Below are positions 16,269 to 23,844 of a DNA stretch of 64,000 nucleotides, one piece after another. The notes beneath the pieces are model-generated. The model was given only the letters and a program-made list of their open reading frames with translations. It was not told where the DNA came from and did not search any database. Within the stretch, counting starts at the first letter, position 1; every line of letters begins with the position of its first letter. A program made the translations under genes and the position numbers. The DNA is taken from NCBI GenBank assembly GCA_002344215.1, contig DDSV01000034.1, positions 1-64,000 on the forward strand, read 5' to 3'. Origin of the DNA: Akkermansiaceae bacterium UBA2381 (GTDB lineage: Bacteria > Verrucomicrobiota > Verrucomicrobiia > Verrucomicrobiales > DEV007).

Positions 16269-17102
16269 TCACTCGTGCGCGTCGAGCTTGAGTTCGCGCA
16301 CCCAGATGTTGCGGAAGCGGGTCGGGTTGCTGTGGTCCTGCAGCTTGATGGGGCCGCTTTCGATCACGGTGTTGTAGTTCGCCACGCTCTTGTGCCCGGT
16401 CGCGCCCAGATAGGGCTGGCGGTGGTGGGTGACGACACCGTTGTGGAGCACAGTGATGTAGGCCTTTTTCAACAGGTTGCCCTCGGCGTCCCATTTCGGC
16501 GCTTCGAAGATGATGTCGTAGGTCTGCCACTCGCCGGGCTTGCGGACGGCGTTCACCAGTGGCGGCTTGTATCCATAGAGTGCCGAAGCCTGGCCGTCGG
16601 CATAGGACTTGTTCTCGTAGGAATCGAGGATCTGAAGCTCGTGACTGCCGAGGAAGAAAACGCCGCTGTTTCCGCGTCCCTGGGAATTGCCTTCAACCTT
16701 CTCGGGAGTGGCGAATTCGATATGGAGCTGGATGTCGCCGAACTCGCGTTTCGTTTTGATGTAGCCGCCCACGCCTTTTCCCTTCGGAGGAACTTCCATA
16801 AAACCGTCTTTTACGATCCAATCGGCAGGAGCGTTGTCCTTGTCCATGATCCACTCGTCGAGGTTCTTTCCGTCGAAGAGGACGATGGCATCGGAGGGAG
16901 CCTCAGAGGCGGTTTTGCCCGGAGTGACCACTTCAGGTCGGGGACGGGCATCATCATGGACCCGCCATTTGCCGCCGGGCAGGAAAGGGGTGTCGGTATA
17001 GCCGGTCGGGGCGGCTTCAGGAGCCTTCTTGTCCTCGGCGAGGGAGGAACCGGCGGCCAGGCAAAGGGCGAATGCGTAAAACGGGAATTTAGAGAATCTC
17101 AT
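16269..17102 (-). CDS. DUF1080 protein (3-keto-disaccharide hydrolase family), secreted
   Basis: 277-residue predicted exported protein: signal peptide about 1-22 (FALCLAAGSSLAED), then a concanavalin-like DUF1080 domain. Family hallmarks are IVLFDGKNLDEW, then GGYIKTKREFGDIQLHIEF, RGNSGVFFLGSHELQILDSY and LQDHSNPTRFRNIWVREL. Characterised members hydrolyse 3-keto-glycosides produced by Gfo/Idh-type oxidation; a Tat-exported Gfo/Idh protein is present at 59.0 kb. The family is strongly expanded in Planctomycetota and Verrucomicrobiota. Single gene with no operon partner. Confidence 0.88.
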   Translation of the reverse strand: MRFSKFPFYAFALCLAAGSSLAEDKKAPEAAPTGYTDTPFLPGGKWRVHDDARPRPEVVTPGKTASEAPSDAIVLFDGKNLDEWIMDKDNAPADWIVKDGFMEVPPKGKGVGGYIKTKREFGDIQLHIEFATPEKVEGNSQGRGNSGVFFLGSHELQILDSYENKSYADGQASALYGYKPPLVNAVRKPGEWQTYDIIFEAPKWDAEGNLLKKAYITVLHNGVVTHHRQPYLGATGHKSVANYNTVIESGPIKLQDHSNPTRFRNIWVRELKLDAHE

Positions 17103-17189
17103 ACGTGGGGGAGACTGCCACGCTACGGTCCGTCTGACAATGGCTGAATGACGCCGGGGGGAGGCAACAGTGGTGAGGTTCGCGTCCTG

Positions 17190-17423
17190 TCAACTTTTCG
17201 AAAGTTCCGCGAGGATACCTCGAATGGACAGGTCCTCGTCGAGCAAAGGCCAGTGCAAACCGAACGGCGAGAGTTCAATGCGGGATAGTTCCTCAGGCGA
17301 CCCGGCTTTGAGACGGGCACTGTATTGAACCGGAAAGCGAATGATGCCTCCGCTCGCCATCTCGATTACGATGACACCATTTTCATGATGTGCGGTCCTA
17401 GGAGTATCAATCAAAGTGCTCAT
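17190..17423 (-). CDS. DUF2442 domain protein
   Basis: 77-residue protein beginning MSTLIDTPRTAHHENGVIVI and ending with the DUF2442 signature FGLHWPLLDEDLSIRGIL. The ATG at 17423 overlaps the end of the DUF4160 gene by 17 bp, so they are one operon. DUF4160-DUF2442 pairs recur in bacterial accessory regions and behave like a toxin-antitoxin pair in context, but the biochemical function is not established. An alternative TTG start exists at 17438. Confidence 0.75.
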   Translation of the reverse strand: MSTLIDTPRTAHHENGVIVIEMASGGIIRFPVQYSARLKAGSPEELSRIELSPFGLHWPLLDEDLSIRGILAELSKS

Positions 17424-17640
17424 GCCACTTTTCGACAATAAGCGATTTGTGTTCTTCTGCCAAGTCTTCCGCCATGCGTAAATCTCTCATTTTCATTCCG
17501 ACAGATTCCCGCAGGGCGATTTCCCCACTGATTTCGAAAACAGCCTCTCCGTCGCCTTTCCGAACATGCACATGAATGGGAGTATGATCGTTACTGTAAA
17601 AGAAAAATCGGAAACCATTCTTGGTGAAGACAGTTGGCAT
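17407..17640 (-). CDS. DUF4160 domain protein
   Basis: 77-residue protein with the DUF4160 core: MPTVFTKNGFRFFFYSNDH, then PIHVHVRKGDGEAVF and the C-terminal LIVEKWHEHFD. The His residues of HVHV are typical for the family. It is the first gene of a two-gene unit with DUF2442. Base composition is visibly poorer in G+C than the nusA region, which suggests acquisition. The start at 17640 fits the family; the frame upstream lacks similarity. Confidence 0.78.
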   Translation of the reverse strand: MPTVFTKNGFRFFFYSNDHTPIHVHVRKGDGEAVFEISGEIALRESVGMKMRDLRMAEDLAEEHKSLIVEKWHEHFD

Positions 17641-17751
17641 CGCAAGGGTGGTAAAGCAGATGGGTAAGTGACAACCAGAGTGCAACAAAGACTTCAAGAC
17701 GCCTCCGTATATTTCGAAAAACCAAGTGCTGGTTGGGGCGCAGAGGCGCTA

Positions 17752-18354
17752 TCAACCGATCTTCCCATACTTTAGCTCGTAGCTTTGGCGAACATGAGGG
17801 AGAATGGCCTGTAGATCAGAATCGCTGTATATCTTGGCACGACTGTAAGATGGAATACCCTTAGTCAAGATGTCAGGGCGATTCTCATGTCGGTGAGGCC
17901 CGCCATAAAAGCTGACGCCAATGCCAGCCTTTCCCCCGCGTGACATTAGATATTCGATAAAAACAAAATTAGGTTCGATTCGAATGCCGCGCGAACTTTG
18001 AACTGCTCGAATTTGAGATCCCTTAACGGGCGGAAGCTTGAGAGCTTCATCCAAAAATGTTTGTGCAAACCGAATGGAGTCGCTCGGGAAACCCTTGAAG
18101 TGTTCTGCGACATCAAAGGCTTGCGTCGTTGGAGTCGGGCATGAAGAAGGCGGAACGGGAGTCCCCGCTGGGGAAGATGTTGTTTTTAATGAGACCGCTG
18201 GCAGAAAGTTTGCCGCTGGGATTTCGAAATTAGTTAAAAGAAGGTCGGCCAGAATCCCTGAGCAAAAGCTGGAAAGCTCGATCCCTTTTCGTTTTGCCTC
18301 GGATGTAGCATGGTTAAAGGCAATGTCCGGCAGGCAAATAGTGAGTGATTTCAT
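17752..18354 (-). CDS. Unknown protein with ribbon-helix-helix-like N terminus
   Basis: 200 residues, not recognised as a named family. The N terminus (MKSLTICLPDIAF, then helix-turn-helix-like segment to about residue 40) resembles a ribbon-helix-helix DNA-binding arm. A Pro/Ser/Thr linker follows, then a C-terminal domain (FVFIEYLMSRGGKAGIGVSFYGGPHRH and SRAKIYSDSDLQAILPHV) that resembles DNA-modification or nuclease-associated small domains but cannot be assigned. The operator-like palindromes directly upstream of the start suggest autoregulation. Low G+C, next to DUF4160/DUF2442, so probably accessory DNA. Confidence 0.55.
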   Translation of the reverse strand: MKSLTICLPDIAFNHATSEAKRKGIELSSFCSGILADLLLTNFEIPAANFLPAVSLKTTSSPAGTPVPPSSCPTPTTQAFDVAEHFKGFPSDSIRFAQTFLDEALKLPPVKGSQIRAVQSSRGIRIEPNFVFIEYLMSRGGKAGIGVSFYGGPHRHENRPDILTKGIPSYSRAKIYSDSDLQAILPHVRQSYELKYGKIG

Positions 18355-18388
18355 AGTGATTTATTCACTGGCAGTGATTCACTGTCAA
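18355..18388 (-). promoter_or_regulatory. Promoter/operator of the RHH-like gene; probably leaderless transcript
   Basis: On the minus strand TTGACA (18388-18383) and AATAAA (18365-18360) are 17 bp apart, placing the transcription start at or next to the ATG (18354). Within this promoter are two dyads, CAGTGATTCACTG (18372-18384) and AGTGA-N5-TCACT (18355-18369), together three to four AGTGA half-sites. That is a typical layout for a small dimeric repressor binding its own promoter. Confidence 0.6.
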
Positions 18389-18465
18389 CGGGAATTTCCA
18401 ATTTGAACTTCCGATTCACCATGGAAAGCAAAGCTCGGGCGTAGCCGGTAGGTGACTTAGGGGTC

Positions 18466-18501
18466 AAAAAAAATCCCGAACCGCGTTTCCACGGTTCGGG
18501 A
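18466..18501 (-). terminator. Rho-independent terminator of fba
   Basis: On the minus strand a stem TCCCGAACCG/CGGTTCGGGA (18492-18501 with 18474-18483) around an 8-nt loop is followed by eight U residues (18473-18466). It lies 45 bp after the aldolase stop. Confidence 0.92.
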
Positions 18502-18545
18502 CAAATTCATCAGGGAGCTTCACAGCTCTCTGTTAATCGGCCTTC

Positions 18546-19592
18546 TCAGGCCTTGGCTCCGATCGACTTTCCAGTCGAGAGCAAATCATCACAGGCCACG
18601 GCGATACGCTCGGCCATGCCGGTTTCGGCTGCCTTGAGATAGGCGCGCGGGTCGTAGGCTTTCTTATTGCCGATCTCGCCGTCGATCTTGAGAACGCCGT
18701 CGTAGTTCTTGAACATGAAGTCGGCGATGGGGCGGGTAAAGGCGTATTGGGTATCCGTGTCGACGTTCATTTTCACGACGCCGTAACCGAGGGTCTCGCG
18801 AATCTCTTCGAGACTGGATCCTGAACCACCGTGGAAGACGAGGTCAAACTCAGCCGCCGCGCCGTATTTGGCGGTGACGGCATCCTGACCCTGCTTCAGG
18901 ATACCCGGCTTCAGTTTTACGGCACCGGGCTTGTAGTGACCGTGCACGTTGCCGAAGGTCGCGGCGAAGGTGAATCGTCCCAGCGGATGAAGTGCTTCGT
19001 AGACGGCGAGCATGTCTTCAGGGGTCGTGTAGAGGTCTTCGTCAGGAGTGTCCTCGGTCCCCGCAGCTCCGTCTTCTTCTCCACCGACGACGCCGGCTTC
19101 CACTTCGAGAATGATTTCGTTGGCGGCACAGAGGGCAAGATACTCCTTGGAGATGGCCATGTTCTCCGCAAGAGGAAGCTCCGACGCATCGAGCATGTGG
19201 TTCTGGAAAAGGTTGTTTAGTCCTTTCGCGCGGCGGCGGGCGGTTTCCTCGATGAGTGGTTTGAGGAAGGTCTCAGCAGCCTGGGGACGGCAGTGGTCCG
19301 TGTTCAGAGCGACGAGGACGTCATACTGCTCGGCGAGGCGGTGGGTGAGTTCAGCGAGGGCGATGACGCCGTGGACCATGTTCTTGTGGTTCAGGCCCGA
19401 GGCGAATTGCCCGGCTCCTGTGGAGAACTGGATGATCCCGTCCGACTTCTGGTCGGCGAATGCTTTCAGCGCCGCGTTGATCGTGACAAGGTTGCTGCAG
19501 TTGATGGCAGGGTAGGCATAACCACCCTTTTGGGCGGCATCCAACATGGCTTCGAATTGTTTGGGTGTGGCTACTGGCATAGTGAGGCTCAT
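18546..19592 (-). CDS. fba: Class II fructose-bisphosphate aldolase
   Basis: 348-residue zinc aldolase of glycolysis/gluconeogenesis that splits fructose-1,6-bisphosphate into DHAP and GAP. NTDHC carries the catalytic Asp and a zinc His. VEAGVVGGEEDG, GNVHGHYKPG and VFHGGSGSS hold further zinc and phosphate ligands, and NVDTDTQYAF is the C-terminal substrate loop. Length and motifs fit the class IIA (FbaA) group. The ATG at 19592 gives MSLTMPVATP; the in-frame ATG at 19580 is an alternative. Monocistronic, ended by the terminator at 18466-18501 and divergent from aat. Confidence 0.95.
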   Translation of the reverse strand: MSLTMPVATPKQFEAMLDAAQKGGYAYPAINCSNLVTINAALKAFADQKSDGIIQFSTGAGQFASGLNHKNMVHGVIALAELTHRLAEQYDVLVALNTDHCRPQAAETFLKPLIEETARRRAKGLNNLFQNHMLDASELPLAENMAISKEYLALCAANEIILEVEAGVVGGEEDGAAGTEDTPDEDLYTTPEDMLAVYEALHPLGRFTFAATFGNVHGHYKPGAVKLKPGILKQGQDAVTAKYGAAAEFDLVFHGGSGSSLEEIRETLGYGVVKMNVDTDTQYAFTRPIADFMFKNYDGVLKIDGEIGNKKAYDPRAYLKAAETGMAERIAVACDDLLSTGKSIGAKA

Positions 19593-19672
19593 TAAGGCCT
19601 GCAGGGCCGGTTTTCAAGCGGCGATTGCGTTGTTTTCGCCGCCCTTGTTTTTGCGATCGGGCTTTTTTTGGT

Positions 19673-19701
19673 TTGTCAAAAATCGGGGCCGGTTCTAACC
19701 T
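19673..19701 (+). promoter_or_regulatory. Probable aat promoter
   Basis: TTGTCA (19673-19678), a 17-bp spacer and TAACCT (19696-19701) lie 15 bp before the aat ATG, implying a very short leader. Confidence 0.45.
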
Positions 19702-19716
19702 CCTCACCGTAAAAGG

Positions 19717-20319
19717 ATGTCCGAATCGATATTCACCAGAGAGGGTTACATCCGGCCGGCGGTGCTCATCGCCGCCTACCGCGGAGGAATGTTTCCGATG
19801 GCGATGGACAACCGGGGGGAGATAGGCTGGTTCTCTCCCGACCCGCGCGGGGTGCTTCCTCTCGACGAGTTTCACATTCCCCACGGGCTGAAGCGGACCC
19901 TGAAGAATAATCCCTTCGAGATCCGGATCGACACCGCCTTTCCCGAGGTGATGGCGGGTTGTGCGGATCGCAAGACCACCTGGATCAGCCGCGAAATCGT
20001 GAACAGTTACGAGAAGTTATTCGAGCTCGGGTATGCCCACTCCGTGGAAACGTGGCGCGACGGCAAACTGCAGGGAGGGCTCTACGGGATCTCCATTGGC
20101 GGTGCCTTTTTTGGTGAGTCGATGTTCAGCCGGGAAACGGACGCCTCCAAGGTCGCCCTTGTGGCCCTCGTCGAGCGTCTCAAGGCCCGGAATTTTCAGC
20201 TCCTCGACACGCAGTGGACGACGGATCATCTCAGCCGCTTCGGGTGCCGCGAGATACCGCGTTATGACTACCTGCGGCAGTTGAACCGGGCGCTGCTGGT
20301 GACGACGAGCTTTAACTGA
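19717..20319 (+). CDS. aat: Leucyl/phenylalanyl-tRNA-protein transferase
   Basis: 200-residue N-end-rule enzyme that transfers Leu or Phe from tRNA to N-terminal Lys or Arg of proteins destined for ClpAP. Family motifs: YRGGMFPMA, IGWFSPDPRGVLPLD, FHIPHGLKRTLK, TWISREIVNSY, LQGGLYGISIGGAFFGESMF and LLDTQWTTDHLSRFG. The length is slightly shorter than E. coli Aat (234), as in other non-proteobacterial members. Downstream is a large palindrome. Confidence 0.95.
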   Translation: MSESIFTREGYIRPAVLIAAYRGGMFPMAMDNRGEIGWFSPDPRGVLPLDEFHIPHGLKRTLKNNPFEIRIDTAFPEVMAGCADRKTTWISREIVNSYEKLFELGYAHSVETWRDGKLQGGLYGISIGGAFFGESMFSRETDASKVALVALVERLKARNFQLLDTQWTTDHLSRFGCREIPRYDYLRQLNRALLVTTSFN

Positions 20320-20363
20320 GGCTTTGGCGCAAAGTGCAGGAAAATGGAAGCCGGGCCTCCTCC

Positions 20364-20485
20364 GGATTCTCTTTCTCCATCTGTTCCAATCTGTGGGAGC
20401 GAAGCGAATCTGTAGTCATCTGTGTTCCAATGACTCAACACGGATGGCACAGATTTACACGGATTAGCACAGATGAGAAGAATCC
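20364..20485. repeat. Large imperfect palindrome built of CACAGAT / ATCTGTG units
   Basis: The outer ends GGATTCT and AGAATCC are complementary. Inside, the left arm carries ATCTGTT, ATCTGTG and CATCTGTG units, and the right arm carries CACGGAT, CACAGAT, CACGGAT, CACAGAT at about 10-bp spacing. It lies between aat and the convergent thiS. Similar ATCTGTG-type arrays are scattered in several bacterial phyla (recollection). Confidence 0.75.
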
Positions 20486-20493
20486 AGAGTCTT

Positions 20494-20697
20494 CTACCCG
20501 CCGGCTACCATGCGGATCAGTTCGATCCTGTCCCCATCGTGAATCAGGGTCTCACTGAACTCACGGGCAAGAAGGGCCGCGCCGTTGAGCTCCACGAGGA
20601 CGGGCTGCTGGCCGAGGCCGAGGAGTTCAATCATCGCAGGAAGAGCAAGGCTCTCCTCTTCAAACTCCCGGGCTTGACCGTTCAGGGTGACTTTCAT
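20494..20697 (-). CDS. thiS: Sulfur carrier protein ThiS
   Basis: 67-residue beta-grasp protein that carries sulfur as a C-terminal thiocarboxylate for thiazole synthesis. MKVTLNGQAREF is the family start and the chain ends in the obligatory Gly-Gly (MVAGG). The ATG at 20697 lies 26 bp after thiH on the same strand. ThiG is not in the window; an adenylyltransferase (MoeB/ThiF type) is at 28.7 kb. Confidence 0.9.
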   Translation of the reverse strand: MKVTLNGQAREFEEESLALPAMIELLGLGQQPVLVELNGAALLAREFSETLIHDGDRIELIRMVAGG

Positions 20698-20723
20698 GGC
20701 GGATATGGCTCGTGTTTCGTTTC

Positions 20724-21905
20724 TCAATCCAGATGACCGGCCAGCTCCGGCTGCGGCGAGAGAATGGTGGCGTCCCAATCTTTCCAGACCGGTTCGAGGC
20801 CGAGGGATCGAAGATAGCGTGCCACCTCCTCAGGTGAACGGGTATCGGCGATGTCGAACTGTCCTGTCGCGCTGGTTTCGCCCTCCGGTTGGCAGCGGGC
20901 GCGGGCGGCATCGGCGGATTCGAGTTCGACCCGCCGGCCTCTCACCGTCAGGTGGACATCATCGGCCCCTTCGCCGGTGTATCCGCCCGGTTCTGTGTGA
21001 CTGCCGGCGCTGATGGAGGTGATTCCGAGGGGGAAGAGAGCGTTGCGCAATGGCTCGGCCTCGCGCGTGCTCAGGACGATGCCGACCTGGGGAAAGCAGA
21101 GGCGGAAGGCGCACAAGGTCTGCACAAACTCGGCATCGCTCATTTCGTGTTTCGGCCGAAATCCGCCCGCGGCAGGACGCAGCCTCGGCAGGCTGATCGT
21201 GAGACTGGCTTTCCAGCAGTGCCGGTAAAGGTAATCAAGATGGGCCGCGAGCCGGAGGACATCGTAGCGCCAGTCGGTCAAGCCGACGAGGGCACCGATC
21301 CCGATGCGGCGGAAACCAGCCTCATAGCCTCGCTCGGGGCAATCGAGGCGCCAGTCGAAATCCTTTTTCGGGCCGGCTGTGTGATATTCTCCGTAGGCCG
21401 CGCGATCATAGGTCTCCTGATAGACCACAAGCCCCTCGCATCCGGCTTTGACGAGTGGCTTATACTCAGGTGCCTCCATGGGGCCGACCTCGATGGCGAG
21501 AGTGGGGACAAAATCCCGAAGCGCGGCGATGCAGTCCTCCAGGTAACCTTCGGAGACAAAGCGGGGATGTTCTCCGGCCACGAGGAGGATGTGCCGGAAG
21601 CCGAGCCCGGTGAGGTGGCGGGCCTCCTTGACGACCTGCGGCACCGTCAGAGTGGTGCGGAGGATGGGATTGTCCCGTGAGAAGCCGCAGTAGGCGCAAT
21701 TATTGACACACTCGTTGGAGAGGTAAATCGGGGCAAAGAGCCGCATCGTGCGCCCGAAATTCCGACGGGTGGTCGCGACCGATTCCGCGGCGAGGGCCTC
21801 GAGTCCGGCGGGAGTGACGGGTTTAAGCAGGCTCTTGAAACGGGAGAGGACGGGAGAGAGCTCTTCGCCTCCATCAAGAGCATTCAGTTGATCTACAAAA
21901 GACAT
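20724..21905 (-). CDS. thiH: 2-iminoacetate synthase ThiH (radical SAM tyrosine lyase)
   Basis: 393-residue radical SAM enzyme that cleaves tyrosine to dehydroglycine and p-cresol for the thiazole of thiamin. The cluster motif CxxxCxxC is CVNNCAYC (Cys66, Cys70, Cys73), followed by GF typical for ThiH. The domain near GALVGLTDWRYD and the C-terminal EFDIADTRS-like segment (GQFDIADTRSPEEVARYL) match the BATS/ThiH C-terminus. The start at 21905 (MSFVDQLNALDG) is preferred. No THI-box riboswitch was found upstream in the 84 bp to the next gene. Confidence 0.92.
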   Translation of the reverse strand: MSFVDQLNALDGGEELSPVLSRFKSLLKPVTPAGLEALAAESVATTRRNFGRTMRLFAPIYLSNECVNNCAYCGFSRDNPILRTTLTVPQVVKEARHLTGLGFRHILLVAGEHPRFVSEGYLEDCIAALRDFVPTLAIEVGPMEAPEYKPLVKAGCEGLVVYQETYDRAAYGEYHTAGPKKDFDWRLDCPERGYEAGFRRIGIGALVGLTDWRYDVLRLAAHLDYLYRHCWKASLTISLPRLRPAAGGFRPKHEMSDAEFVQTLCAFRLCFPQVGIVLSTREAEPLRNALFPLGITSISAGSHTEPGGYTGEGADDVHLTVRGRRVELESADAARARCQPEGETSATGQFDIADTRSPEEVARYLRSLGLEPVWKDWDATILSPQPELAGHLD

Positions 21906-21988
21906 TCTCCGGCACCATAAACGGAGGCGATGCGTCGGCAATGCTTCTTGTTCAGGAAATCCTCGAGCAGGAGGAAAGGGAAGGGGGC

Positions 21989-22975
21989 TCAGGCAACTCC
22001 GTTGACGACGTTCTCAAGCGGTTCCCCCCGAACCGCCGCGAGGGCAATTCTTGCCGAGGTGGAACGCATTTCGATCTTGGACTCGACGCTGCAAAAGGCG
22101 GCGTGGCAGGTCACGATGAGGTTTGGCGTGGCCGCTTCCTCCGTGGAGCGGAGGGGTTCGTCCTCCACCACATCAAGCGCGGCCCCGGCGATAGCACCGC
22201 CGCGCAAGGCCGCTAGAATGGCATCCTTTTTGATGATGCCTCCCCGGGCGGTGTTGACGACAAAGGCCGAGGGATTGAGCAGGGCCAGCTCACGCTCACC
22301 AATCAAGTGCCTGGTTTCCGCGTTGAGCGGGCAGTGCAGGGAGAGTATGTCGCAGCGGGTAAGCAGTTCCGCGAGCGTCCGGGTCCGCTCCACGCCGATG
22401 GCTTTGTCCGCTCCGTTGGCTAGATAGGGATCGTGAAAAATAACCTTAAATCCCAGAGCCTTAGCGCGTAAGGCCGTTGCGGTTCCGATGCGGCCGAGCC
22501 CGACGATTCCGAAGGTAAGAAGTCGGAGGCGGCGCAGCTTTGGCTCGACCTTGATTTCCCACCCGAGGCGTTTCGCTTCCTCGTTGAGCGGGAAAAGTTG
22601 ACGGCAGAGCGCGAGGGTCAGGGCGATGGCGTGGTCGGCGACCTCCTCGGTTCCGTAGTCCGGCACGTTGCAGACGGCGATGCCTCTCTCTTTCGCGGCG
22701 GTGATGTCGACCGAATCGAAGCCGACTCCATTTCGAATGAGAGCGTGGCAGTGTCTGAGGCGCTCGATCCCGGCCGCTCCGATGGGCGTGTTGTGCCAGA
22801 CGATGAGGGCTTTTGCCTCGCAGATTTCGTCGGTGAAGTCTGCATCCGATTCGCAGAGGAAGCGTTTGACCTCTGCGGCGTCGCCGATGACAGCGCGCTC
22901 GATGGCCGACTCGGGGTCCCCGAGGGGGGATTTTGCCCAGTCAATGATGCCGATGAGGGGTTTGTTGGCAGACAT
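21989..22975 (-). CDS. D-isomer specific 2-hydroxyacid dehydrogenase (C-terminal-binding-protein type)
   Basis: 328-residue NAD-dependent 2-hydroxyacid dehydrogenase. The Rossmann motif is GIVGLGRIGTATA. Catalytic residues fit NTARGGII (Arg), LDVVEDEPL (Glu) and TCHAAFCS (His in the CtBP-like position). It reduces or oxidises 2-keto/2-hydroxy acids such as phosphoglycerate-like or glyoxylate substrates; the exact substrate is unknown. It lies 83 bp before thiH on the same strand and may be co-transcribed. Confidence 0.85.
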   Translation of the reverse strand: MSANKPLIGIIDWAKSPLGDPESAIERAVIGDAAEVKRFLCESDADFTDEICEAKALIVWHNTPIGAAGIERLRHCHALIRNGVGFDSVDITAAKERGIAVCNVPDYGTEEVADHAIALTLALCRQLFPLNEEAKRLGWEIKVEPKLRRLRLLTFGIVGLGRIGTATALRAKALGFKVIFHDPYLANGADKAIGVERTRTLAELLTRCDILSLHCPLNAETRHLIGERELALLNPSAFVVNTARGGIIKKDAILAALRGGAIAGAALDVVEDEPLRSTEEAATPNLIVTCHAAFCSVESKIEMRSTSARIALAAVRGEPLENVVNGVA

Positions 22976-23127
22976 ATTCGGAATCGGATGAAGCGTAAAA
23001 GGCCGAGAGTAGGCATCCCGCCGAGGATGTCAATCGGGGAGAATGAGACAGGCAGCAGGCCCCGGGAAAAAGAAAAACCGGTCTTGCGGAGCTTGTCAGA
23101 CGGGCAGGGAGGGGTTAAACCTCGCCC

Positions 23128-23826
23128 ATGAAACAAACGATCTTATTACTGGGTGCGATTTTTGGACTTATCGGCTGTTCTCAGGCCGACAAGGAGGTCT
23201 CCGTCAGCCCGAACACACTCACCGAAGCCGAAAAGGCCGAGGGCTGGAGTCTTCTCTTTGACGGGAAGGATCTCTCAAGCTGGCGCAACTACCAGAAAGA
23301 GGGCGTCGATGGAAAATGGAAGGTCGCGGATGGCGTATTCACTCTCACGGAGAAGGGCGGGGGTGACATCATCACGACCGCACAGTACGGGGCTTTCGAA
23401 TTGAAACTCGATTACAACATCTCCAAGGGCGGCAACAGCGGGCTGATGTTCCATGTTACCGAAGGCGAAAAAACTCCCTGGATGACCGGACCGGAAATCC
23501 AGATTCAGGACAACGTCGACGGTCATGATCCCCAGAAGGCCGGTTGGCTCTATCAGCTCTACGCTCCCGAGGTCGACGCGACGAAGCCCGCCGGCGAGTG
23601 GAACACCCTTCACATCGTCATTACTCCCGAAAAGTGTGTCCACACCATGAACGGCACCAAGTATGTCGAATACGTCAAGGGCTCCGCCGACTGGGATGCC
23701 AAAGTGGCGGCGAGCAAGTTTTCCAAGTTTCCGAATTTCGGCAAGCCGACCAAAGGACACATCTGCCTTCAGGACCACGGCAATCTCGTCTCCTTCCGCA
23801 ACGTGAAGATCAAGGTGCTCGACTGA
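23128..23826 (+). CDS. DUF1080 lipoprotein (3-keto-disaccharide hydrolase family)
   Basis: 232-residue lipoprotein with the lipobox GLIGC (MKQTILLLGAIFGLIGC). The DUF1080 domain shows SLLFDGKDLSSWRNY, GDIITTAQYGAFELKLDYN, GGNSGLMFHVTEGE, GPEIQIQDNVDG and HICLQDHGNLVSFRNVKIK. It is a second paralog in the window and differs from the one at 16.3 kb in being membrane-anchored. It is convergent with the DUF1501 gene, 18 bp away. Confidence 0.9.
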   Translation: MKQTILLLGAIFGLIGCSQADKEVSVSPNTLTEAEKAEGWSLLFDGKDLSSWRNYQKEGVDGKWKVADGVFTLTEKGGGDIITTAQYGAFELKLDYNISKGGNSGLMFHVTEGEKTPWMTGPEIQIQDNVDGHDPQKAGWLYQLYAPEVDATKPAGEWNTLHIVITPEKCVHTMNGTKYVEYVKGSADWDAKVAASKFSKFPNFGKPTKGHICLQDHGNLVSFRNVKIKVLD

Positions 23827-23844
23827 GGTTCGCCCGGGGTATCT

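Noticed and set aside
21906..21988. TPP riboswitch before thiH
   Set aside because: Only 83 bp to the next gene and no THI-box core sequences could be found.
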